11,280 nt of DNA from WHTI01 sp046715095 (GTDB lineage Bacteria > Actinomycetota > CADDZG01 > WHSQ01): NCBI GenBank assembly GCA_046715095.1, contig JBKJZQ010000207.1, positions 1 to 11,280 on the forward strand, written 5' to 3'. Shown one piece after another: positions 1 through 5,827 of this stretch; positions within the stretch are counted from its first letter, which is position 1; each line of letters opens with the position of its first letter. The notes beneath the pieces are model-generated. The model worked only from the letters and a program-made list of their open reading frames with translations. It had not been told where the DNA came from and made no database searches. The position numbers and the translations under genes were made by a program.

Positions 1-377
1 ATCGATGGACCAAGGACGTAGGTGCAGTTCAGGGTGCCCATCATCACTACGCGGACGATCGAGTCCCAGTCGCGCGGGTCGCTCTCGAAGAAGAACCCGG
101 GGATGTCGAACCCTGCGTTGTTCACGAGCACATCGACCCCGTCGCGTTTGGCGACGACCTGCTCGGTCGCTACACGAACGGAATCGATGTCCCCGACGTC
201 ACAGTGGACCCATTCGGCCGATCCACCCGCGGCAACGATCTCTTCGACCACCGCGGCGGAGGCGTCGTCCGTGATGTCGGCAACCACGACGTGAAGTCCG
301 TCGGACGCGAGACGTCCTGCTATCGAGCGGCCCAGCCCCGAGGCAGCGCCGGTAACGAAGGCCACCCTCTGATCCAT
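1..377 (-). CDS. Short-chain dehydrogenase/reductase (SDR), N-terminal part; 3' end beyond window
   Basis: This is an NAD(P)-dependent oxidoreductase of the classical SDR family. Only the first 125 codons are inside the window, so the catalytic YxxxK region is missing and the substrate cannot be inferred. The Rossmann dinucleotide motif TGAASGLG is at residues 9-16, preceded by a hydrophobic strand (RVAFV). An acidic residue ends the second strand (VVVADI, D34), which in this family usually favours NAD(H) over NADP(H). CDV follows at 59-61 and the NNAG motif at 86-89. The ATG at 377-375 is the natural start because it sits just before the first Rossmann strand; a weak AGGG lies 8 nt upstream. 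It begins 24 bp after the stop of the glycosidase-like gene on the same strand, so the two may be cotranscribed. The family call is firm, the specific function unknown. Confidence 0.9.
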   Translation of the reverse strand, partial: MDQRVAFVTGAASGLGRSIAGRLASDGLHVVVADITDDASAAVVEEIVAAGGSAEWVHCDVGDIDSVRVATEQVVAKRDGVDVLVNNAGFDIPGFFFESDPRDWDSIVRVVMMGTLNCTYVLGPS

Positions 378-401
378 GCACGGAACCCTAGCGGAGGATG
401 G

Positions 402-1835
402 CTATGGCGAAGTGTGCTGGTGGGACCGGGCCCTCATCGACCGGAACGTGGCCGCCGCCTTCCTCATCGACGGCGGAAGGGGAACGCCTTTACGCACGAG
501 TGCATCGGCCAGTCCACCCGTCGATGCACCGTCGGCCACGATCTGTTGCCACGCGAACGAGGTGGATGCCGCCGCAGGCGAGGGCGCGGAGGTGGCTCCG
601 AACGATCCCGGAGATTCCCCCGCATCCTGGCCTCGCAGCAACACGAGGGCCGAGGACACCGCACGTTCGCTCCCGTCCGAAGGGCGGTTCTTGATCTTCC
701 CCTTGACCACCATGGTCGTTGAGCCGCCACCGTCGAGGTTGAGGGCCCATCTCGCACCGAGGTTTTTGAACAACCGGGCGAACCGCTCGAGCGTCATCCC
801 GATGCTGTAACCCGGTTGTCTCCCGTCGACGGTCACGAAGAGAACCCGTCCATCCGCCGTTGAGCCAACGCCGGTACGCGGGTGACGGACGAAGAACGAG
901 CCCGTCCCGGAGACGTTCTCGTCGATGATCTGGCCGTCCTCGATCATGGTGGGGTTGCCCCCGATCGTGTCGAGCACGCCCGCCCACCCGAGCGTCCAGC
1001 CCAGGGACACGACCTCGCCGGGAATGAGCGAAGTGATCTCCGTGACCCTCTTCCCTTCGGCCGGCGTCGAAACGACCACACCACCTTTGAGCCATAACCT
1101 CTTGGGCCCGCACAGAACCTGATCGACCTCGAAGTCGGCCTCGACCCCATGGTCCCCCCGCGGCGTGGCCGCCGTGGCTTGCATCAAACGGGCGGAGCAG
1201 GCGACTTCGGGAGGCATCTCCTCACCTCCTCCCGCGCTGGTGAAGAGAGCCAGTTCGCTCGCGGTCGGGGCGCCGGCGTTGACCCGTTCGATGGCAAGCT
1301 CGAGATCGCTGCCGGGTTCGTACATCCAGGCCCGGGTTTGGGGGTGACCGATGTACGCCTGGGACTCTGAGCGGTCGACCGAGAAGTTCCGCCCCCACAT
1401 CAACGGCGTCTGGCTCAGGCCACCATCCACCGCGAACGTGTGTGTCGGGCGTCCCGAGGACTGCGCGTAATCGCCGTTTATCGCCACCAGGGCATCCGAC
1501 CGTCGCGCCATGTCCGACGTGCGCTCCAGACCGGGAAGCGTGTCGTTGGCAAGGACGGTGTCGAGCGTCGAAGCCTTGGCGAGCTTGATCGACACGATAT
1601 GGATCCGGTAGGGCCCCTTGATGTCCTTTATCTGGGTGTACGTGACCCCGGGGGCAAGCCTGTGCGTGCGGGTCCAGCTCGTGGGTTTCTTCTTCCTGGC
1701 CAGCGTGGGAGTGCTTCCCGCGAGGGCCCCAACGAACAGCACGGCGATCAACCCGACGATCAAGACGATCGTCGTGGGTTTCCTGGAGCGCGTCTCTTTC
1801 CTGGAACACCTTGGGTGACAAGTCCGATTTATCAT
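402..1835 (-). CDS. Phosphodiester glycosidase (NAGPA-domain) family protein, secreted or membrane-anchored
   Basis: This 477-residue protein has the NAGPA/phosphodiester glycosidase domain, named after the mammalian uncovering enzyme that cleaves GlcNAc-1-phosphodiesters; bacterial members are mostly uncharacterised exported proteins. A basic N-terminus (residues 12-21) precedes a hydrophobic stretch (22-40) and a possible signal-peptidase site near LA46. Family motifs in order are AINGDY (118-123), GGNP (292-295), RHPRTGVGST (317-326) followed by VTVDGRQ (335-341), and the hallmark NLDGGGSTTM (366-375). The domain ends near SSALVLL (394-400). A 77-residue tail rich in Ser, Ala and Gly, with a basic end, follows and resembles nothing I recognise. 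The ATG start has no good Shine-Dalgarno sequence; a promoter-like element just upstream would give an almost leaderless mRNA. It may act on extracellular glycan phosphodiesters, but the substrate is unknown. It lies 24 bp before the SDR gene. Confidence 0.85.
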   Translation of the reverse strand: MINRTCHPRCSRKETRSRKPTTIVLIVGLIAVLFVGALAGSTPTLARKKKPTSWTRTHRLAPGVTYTQIKDIKGPYRIHIVSIKLAKASTLDTVLANDTLPGLERTSDMARRSDALVAINGDYAQSSGRPTHTFAVDGGLSQTPLMWGRNFSVDRSESQAYIGHPQTRAWMYEPGSDLELAIERVNAGAPTASELALFTSAGGGEEMPPEVACSARLMQATAATPRGDHGVEADFEVDQVLCGPKRLWLKGGVVVSTPAEGKRVTEITSLIPGEVVSLGWTLGWAGVLDTIGGNPTMIEDGQIIDENVSGTGSFFVRHPRTGVGSTADGRVLFVTVDGRQPGYSIGMTLERFARLFKNLGARWALNLDGGGSTTMVVKGKIKNRPSDGSERAVSSALVLLRGQDAGESPGSFGATSAPSPAAASTSFAWQQIVADGASTGGLADALVRKGVPLPPSMRKAAATFRSMRARSHQHTSP

Positions 1836-1843
1836 GAAGCTGC

Positions 1844-1871
1844 AACCTACAACGGGACCGCTCTAGCGCAA
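1844..1871 (-). promoter_or_regulatory. Possible sigma-70-type promoter of the phosphodiester glycosidase gene
   Basis: On the minus strand TTGCGC (1871-1866) and TAGGTT (1849-1844) are separated by 16 bp. The second hexamer fits the TAGRRT-like -10 box common in actinobacteria moderately well. Transcription would start around 1837, within a few bases of the ATG at 1835, which fits the absence of a ribosome-binding site. This is inference from hexamer matching only. Confidence 0.3.
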
Positions 1872-1883
1872 GGCCCTATTTCT

Positions 1884-1905
1884 GCGATTCGTCGAGACGA
1901 ATCGC
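1884..1905. repeat. Perfect 10-bp inverted repeat (hairpin or operator)
   Basis: The arms GCGATTCGTC (1884-1893) and GACGAATCGC (1896-1905) are exact reverse complements around a central GA. Single-stranded, this makes a 9-bp stem with a CGAG tetraloop. It lies 38-59 bp past the stop of the dehydrogenase gene and about 50 bp upstream of the next start on the same strand. It could be a terminator stem or a dyad-symmetric protein-binding site. No T-run follows the stem on the minus strand, so it is not a canonical intrinsic terminator. TTCTG flanks both sides as a short direct repeat. Confidence 0.7.
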
Positions 1906-1920
1906 TTCTGAGCCCCCGCA

Positions 1921-1932
1921 AGCCCATGGGCT
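1921..1932. repeat. 12-bp perfect palindrome downstream of the dehydrogenase stop
   Basis: AGCCCATGGGCT reads the same on both strands and starts 11 bp beyond the stop codon of the 3-hydroxyacyl-CoA dehydrogenase gene. With no loop bases it is better as a dyad-symmetric DNA site than as an RNA hairpin. Its function is unknown and chance occurrence in GC-rich DNA is possible. Confidence 0.4.
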
Positions 1933-1942
1933 GGCGAGCACT

Positions 1943-3712
1943 CTATTTTGAGTAGTCGAAGAACCCGCGGCCCGTCTTGCGTCCCAGATACCCCGCCCTG
2001 ACCATGTGCTCGAGCAGGGGGGCCGGGGCATAGCGGCGCTCCCTGAACTCCTCGTGCAACGACGAGAGGATCGCGTGCGTGACGTCGAGCCCGACGATGT
2101 CCATCAGCTCGAAGGGACCCATGGGGTGGGCACAGCCGAGCTTCATGGCCGTATCGATGTTCTCGGGCGTGCCGTAGCCCTCCTCGTGCATGCGCACCGC
2201 GTCGTTCAGATATGGGAACAGCAGGAAGTTGACGATGAAGCCCGCCCGGTCGCGGCACCGAACCGGACGCTTACCGACCTGGTTCACCCACGCGGTGGCG
2301 CGCTCCTCGACGTCACCCGAGGTCGCGACCGTGCGCACGACCTCGACCAGCTTCATGACGGGGGCCGGGTTGAAGAAGTGGAGACCGATGACCTTGTCGG
2401 GTCGATCCGTCGCGGCAGCAAGGTCCACGACGGACAACGACGAGGTCGTCGTCGCAAGGATGGCATCGGGCTTTACTGCCGCATCGAGCTCGCGGAAGAC
2501 GCCCTCCTTGATCGCCAGGTCTTCGGCCACCGCCTCGACCACCAGATCGCATTCGGCCAGATCGGAGAACTCGAGTGTGGTCGTCACAAGACCGAGCACG
2601 TCGTCGGCGTTCGACCGTTCGAGTTTGCCCTTGGACACCATGCGGTCGAGGCTCTTGGTGATCGCAGCTTTCGCTTTCCTGATAGACGCTTCGCTGCGAC
2701 CGTGCAGGATGACCTCGTTCCCGGCCTTGGCTGCGACCTCGGCGATACCCGATGCCATCAAGCCGGTACCCACCACGCCGATCGCGGTGATGTCCGAGGG
2801 ACCGTCCCCCTGCGCGACCGTCTCCACGCCGTCGACCACGTTGGGAGACTCGGGCTTCTCGTAGCGGTAGAACCCACGCCCCGTCTTCCGGCCCAGGTAG
2901 CCGGCGACGACGTACTGCTTCAAGAGAGGTGACGGAGCGTCCTGGTCGTCACGGAACTGACGCCAGAGCGCCTCGCAGATCTCGTAACCGGAATCGAGCC
3001 CGATCAGATCCAGTAGCCCGAGGGGACCCATCGGGTGGCCGCATCCGAGTTGCATCGAGGCATCGATGTCTTCTCTCGTAGCGAAACCTCCGTCGAGCAT
3101 CCTCGTCGCGGAGTTGAGATACGGGAACAGCAGGAGGTTCGCGATGAACCCGGCGCGATCCCGGCACGGCACCGCCGACTTCCCGAGCGCGGTGGCGAAC
3201 CGCTCCGCGGACTCGAGTACGTCGGGGTCGGTTGCGACCGTATGCACCAACTCGACGAGCTTCATCACGGTTGCCGGGTTGAAGAAGTGGAACCCGAGCA
3301 CGCGCGCCGGTCGCGACGTCGCGACAGCCATGTCGATGACGGGCAGCGAAGATGTGTTGGTGGCGAATATCGCATCCGGCTTCGCCACCAGATCGAGGTC
3401 GGCGAACACCTTCTTCTTGAGATCGAGATGTTCCGGGACGGCCTCGAAGATCAGGTCGCAGCCGGCCAGGCCCTCGTTGGTCTTCGTCGAGGAGATCCGA
3501 GCCAGCGCCCCGTCCGCTTCCGCCCGCTCGAGCTTCCCGCGTTCGACCGCTCGCTCCACGCTGCGGGTGATGCGCTCGTGACCGTGCCGCACCTGTTCTT
3601 CGTCGGCTTCCATGAAGACCACCTCGAAGCCGCCTCGGGCGCATATTTCGCAGATGCCGGACCCCATGGTCCCGCACCCGATGACTCCGATCTTCTTGAT
3701 CTCGATGCTCAC
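1943..3712 (-). CDS. Tandem (two-module) 3-hydroxyacyl-CoA dehydrogenase, probably 3-hydroxybutyryl-CoA dehydrogenase
   Basis: The protein has 589 residues, about twice the roughly 280-290 of a single Hbd/PaaH-type enzyme, and contains two complete copies. Each has an NAD-binding Rossmann domain and a helical C-terminal domain. Family knowledge predicts NAD-dependent oxidation of (S)-3-hydroxyacyl-CoA to 3-ketoacyl-CoA, or the reverse. Module 1 (about 5-285) has GVIGCGTMGSG (9-19), NTSS (119-122), HFFNP (142-146), E154 and N192. Module 2 (about 308-588) has GVVGTGLMASG (312-322), TTTSS (421-425), HFFNP (445-449), E457 and N495. The catalytic His, Glu and Asn survive in both, but module 2 has Thr for Asn before the active-site serines. 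Both modules end in GYLGRKTGRGF. The start is GTG, chosen because GGAGGG lies 4 nt upstream. It is divergent from ethylmalonyl-CoA mutase with a 68-bp gap, suggesting C4-CoA chemistry. Exact chain-length preference is inference. Confidence 0.9.
   Translation of the reverse strand: MSIEIKKIGVIGCGTMGSGICEICARGGFEVVFMEADEEQVRHGHERITRSVERAVERGKLERAEADGALARISSTKTNEGLAGCDLIFEAVPEHLDLKKKVFADLDLVAKPDAIFATNTSSLPVIDMAVATSRPARVLGFHFFNPATVMKLVELVHTVATDPDVLESAERFATALGKSAVPCRDRAGFIANLLLFPYLNSATRMLDGGFATREDIDASMQLGCGHPMGPLGLLDLIGLDSGYEICEALWRQFRDDQDAPSPLLKQYVVAGYLGRKTGRGFYRYEKPESPNVVDGVETVAQGDGPSDITAIGVVGTGLMASGIAEVAAKAGNEVILHGRSEASIRKAKAAITKSLDRMVSKGKLERSNADDVLGLVTTTLEFSDLAECDLVVEAVAEDLAIKEGVFRELDAAVKPDAILATTTSSLSVVDLAAATDRPDKVIGLHFFNPAPVMKLVEVVRTVATSGDVEERATAWVNQVGKRPVRCRDRAGFIVNFLLFPYLNDAVRMHEEGYGTPENIDTAMKLGCAHPMGPFELMDIVGLDVTHAILSSLHEEFRERRYAPAPLLEHMVRAGYLGRKTGRGFFDYSK
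1949..3700 (-). repeat. Internal tandem duplication of the dehydrogenase module
   Basis: Module 1 is encoded at about 2858-3700 and module 2 at about 1949-2791. Active-site residues are offset by exactly 303 codons (H142/H445, E154/E457, N192/N495). A 19-bp identical block starting GCCGGGTTGA occurs at 2364-2382 and 3273-3291, 909 bp apart. Elsewhere the copies have diverged, so the duplication is old. Confidence 0.85.
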
Positions 3713-3780
3713 GGGTCCCTCCGAGGGCGCTTTTTAAAGATTGACCAACCTAACCACAACCCGGGCAGGCAAGAATTAGC
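3713..3780. promoter_or_regulatory. Divergent intergenic region between dehydrogenase and ethylmalonyl-CoA mutase genes
   Basis: These 68 bp must hold both outward promoters unless the promoters lie inside the genes. The centre is AT-richer than its surroundings (TTTTTAAAGATTGACC, 3731-3746) and contains AACC three times (3747, 3752 and 3758). No convincing -35/-10 pair could be assigned on either strand. The region is too short for a cobalamin riboswitch. A shared regulator controlling both genes is plausible but not shown. Confidence 0.5.
3717..3722 (-). promoter_or_regulatory. Shine-Dalgarno site fixing the GTG start of the dehydrogenase
   Basis: On the minus strand GGAGGG (3722-3717) lies 4 nt before the GTG at 3712-3710. 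It is the clearest ribosome-binding site on the left arm and decides the start of the 589-residue protein. Confidence 0.75.
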
Positions 3781-5787
3781 ATGACGTCTATGTTAGAACC
3801 CCGCCGGGAACGCGACGAACCGTGGATCTTCAGGACCTACGCGGGCTACGCGACGCCCGAGCAGACCAACGCGCGCTTCAAGTCGAACCTCGGTAAAGGG
3901 CAGACCGGCCTCTCGGTCGCCTTCGACCTTCCCACGCAGACCGGTTACGACTCGGACCATCTGATGGCCAGGGGCGAGGTCGGCAAGGTTGGGGTTCCGA
4001 TCGGTCACATCGGCGACATGCGGGCTGTCTTCGACGGGATCCCCGTCGCCGACATGAACACCTCGATGACGATCAACGCGACCGCGATGTGGCTCTTAGC
4101 CCTCTACGCCGCGGTCGCCGAAGAGCAGGGCGCCGAACGCAAGGCGCTGGCGGGAACGACCCAGAACGACATCCTCAAGGAATACCTCTCGCGCGGGACC
4201 TACATCTTCCCGCCGGAACCCTCGATCCGGCTCACCACCGACCTGATCACGTGGACGCTTCACGAAACGCCGAGATGGAACCCGATCAACGTGTGCTCCT
4301 ACCACCTGCAAGAAGCGGGTGCCGGGCCCGTGCTCGAGGTCGCCTATGCGCTCGCCAACGCGATAACCGTGCTCGACGCGGTCAAGGCAACCGGAAGGGT
4401 GCCGGACGACGACTTCCCCAGGCTTGTGGGGCGGATCTCGTTCTTCTGCAACGCCGGGATCCGCTACATCGAAGAGACCGCGAAGATGCGCGCGTTCAAC
4501 CAGCTGTGGGACCACGTGACCAAGGAGCGCTACGGGGTCGACGACCCCAAGTTCCGCAGGTTCCGGTACGGCGTCCAGGTCAATTCGCTCGGCCTCACCT
4601 TGCTCCAGCCGGAGAACAACGTCTACCGGATCTTCCTCGAGATGCTCGCCGTCACCCAGTCCAAAGACGCGCGCGCCCGGGCGGTGCAGTTGCCGGCGTG
4701 GAACGAGGCCCTGGGCCTGCCGAGGGCGTGGGACCAGCAGTGGTCACTTCGAGCGCAGCAGATCCTCGCCCTCGAATCCGACCTTCTCGAGTACGGAGAC
4801 ATCTTCGAAGGGTCGAAGGTCGTCGAGGGGCTCACTACGGAGATCGCGGACGCGGCGCGGGACGAGCTCTCCAAGGTCCTCGACGCCGGGGGCTCGGTCG
4901 ACGCGCTCTCGTACATGAAGGAGCAGCTGGTCGCATCGCACGCCGGCCGGCGCCGGGCGATCGAATCCGGAGCCTCGGTGGTCGTCGGGCTCAATCGCTA
5001 CACCGAAGCCGAGCCATCTCCCCTCGTCGCGGGGATGGACGAGCTCGCGTACGAGAAGGTCGATCCGAGGTACGAGGCCGCCCAGATCGAGAGCCTCGAA
5101 CGCTGGCGCGCCGAACGGGACGAAAGCGCGGCCGGCGCCGCCCTCGAAGAGCTCAAGCGAACAGCCGGTACCGAGGAGAACCTGATGGAGGCCTCGATCG
5201 CGGCGGTGAGGGCAGGCGTCACGACCGGTGAATGGGCCGACGCGCTCCGGGAGACGTTCGGTGAGTACCGGGCCCCCACCGGCGTAGGCGCCGGCGCCGC
5301 TCACGGCGAAGGCCTGGATGGGATCCGGCGGCGGGTGAAGGCCGCACAGACGGCGCTCGGGGTGGGGAAGCTCCGCATGCTGGTGGCAAAGCCCGGACTC
5401 GACGGTCACTCGAACGCAGCCGAGCAGGTCTCGGTCAGAGCGAGAGACGCCGGCTTCGAGGTCATCTACCAGGGCATCCGCCTGACGCCCGAACAGATAG
5501 CGCGAGCGGCGGCCGAGGAAGACGTCCACGTGATCGGCCTCTCGATCCTCTCTGGAGCCCACGGATGGCTGGTCCCCGACGTGCTCGATCGCCTCCGCGC
5601 CGAGGGCGTCGATGTGGCCGAGGTTCCGGTGGTGGTCGGCGGCGTGATCCCCGACGAGGACGCCGCCAAGCTCCTCGAGCTCGGGGTCGCCAAGGTCTAC
5701 ACGCCTAAGGATTACGACCTCACCGAGATGATCGGCGAGATCGCCGACCTGGTGGCCGCCCGCAGTTTTCGTCGCCCACGCCGATAG
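3781..5787 (+). CDS. ecm: Ethylmalonyl-CoA mutase (adenosylcobalamin-dependent, MeaA/Ecm type)
   Basis: It converts (2R)-ethylmalonyl-CoA to (2S)-methylsuccinyl-CoA, a step of the ethylmalonyl-CoA pathway for acetyl-CoA assimilation; actinobacterial homologues are called MeaA. At 668 residues it matches the single-chain length of this subgroup. The TIM-barrel mutase domain (about 10-500) carries the subgroup blocks FRTYAG (17-22), GQTGLSVAFDLPTQTGYDSDH (40-60), MNTSMTINATA (92-102), GTTQND (125-130), ISFFCNAGIRY (219-229) and QPENNVYRI (276-284). The B12-binding domain (about 530-660) has DGHSNA (541-546) with H543 as predicted lower cobalt ligand, GLSILSGAH (586-594) and VVVGGVIP (617-624). 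The alternative, methylmalonyl-CoA mutase, is less likely because the blocks follow Ecm. The ATG at 3781 lacks a strong ribosome-binding site, and ATG at 3790 is possible. No crotonyl-CoA carboxylase/reductase gene is in view. Confidence 0.93.
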   Translation: MTSMLEPRRERDEPWIFRTYAGYATPEQTNARFKSNLGKGQTGLSVAFDLPTQTGYDSDHLMARGEVGKVGVPIGHIGDMRAVFDGIPVADMNTSMTINATAMWLLALYAAVAEEQGAERKALAGTTQNDILKEYLSRGTYIFPPEPSIRLTTDLITWTLHETPRWNPINVCSYHLQEAGAGPVLEVAYALANAITVLDAVKATGRVPDDDFPRLVGRISFFCNAGIRYIEETAKMRAFNQLWDHVTKERYGVDDPKFRRFRYGVQVNSLGLTLLQPENNVYRIFLEMLAVTQSKDARARAVQLPAWNEALGLPRAWDQQWSLRAQQILALESDLLEYGDIFEGSKVVEGLTTEIADAARDELSKVLDAGGSVDALSYMKEQLVASHAGRRRAIESGASVVVGLNRYTEAEPSPLVAGMDELAYEKVDPRYEAAQIESLERWRAERDESAAGAALEELKRTAGTEENLMEASIAAVRAGVTTGEWADALRETFGEYRAPTGVGAGAAHGEGLDGIRRRVKAAQTALGVGKLRMLVAKPGLDGHSNAAEQVSVRARDAGFEVIYQGIRLTPEQIARAAAEEDVHVIGLSILSGAHGWLVPDVLDRLRAEGVDVAEVPVVVGGVIPDEDAAKLLELGVAKVYTPKDYDLTEMIGEIADLVAARSFRRPRR

Positions 5788-5827
5788 ACTCGCCCTTCAA
5801 AAGGCCGGGGACGGGGACTTAGAAGAC

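Noticed and set aside
199..381. Minus-strand 60-codon frame over the SDR gene
   Set aside because: The adjacent frame encodes the real SDR with TGxxxGxG and NNAG motifs; that one was adopted.
2006..2932. Long plus-strand open frame of 308 codons
   Set aside because: It lies antisense to the dehydrogenase gene, whose family motifs are unmistakable. Its own product is low-complexity (Arg, Gly, Asp, His-rich) with no recognisable motif; such frames are common opposite GC-rich genes.
3713..3780. Cobalamin riboswitch upstream of the B12-dependent mutase
   Set aside because: Only 68 bp are available and no B12-box-like sequence is present.
3035..3784. Plus-strand open frame of 249 codons running into the ecm start
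   Set aside because: It is antisense to the first dehydrogenase module and its product has no family resemblance.
4089..5231. 380-codon frame inside ecm on the same strand
   Set aside because: It is an out-of-frame, Arg-rich shadow of the mutase reading frame.
5788..5827. Terminator between ecm and the membrane phosphatase-superfamily gene
   Set aside because: Only a 4-bp stem (CCTT/AAGG) with no T-run is present; this is too weak to call.
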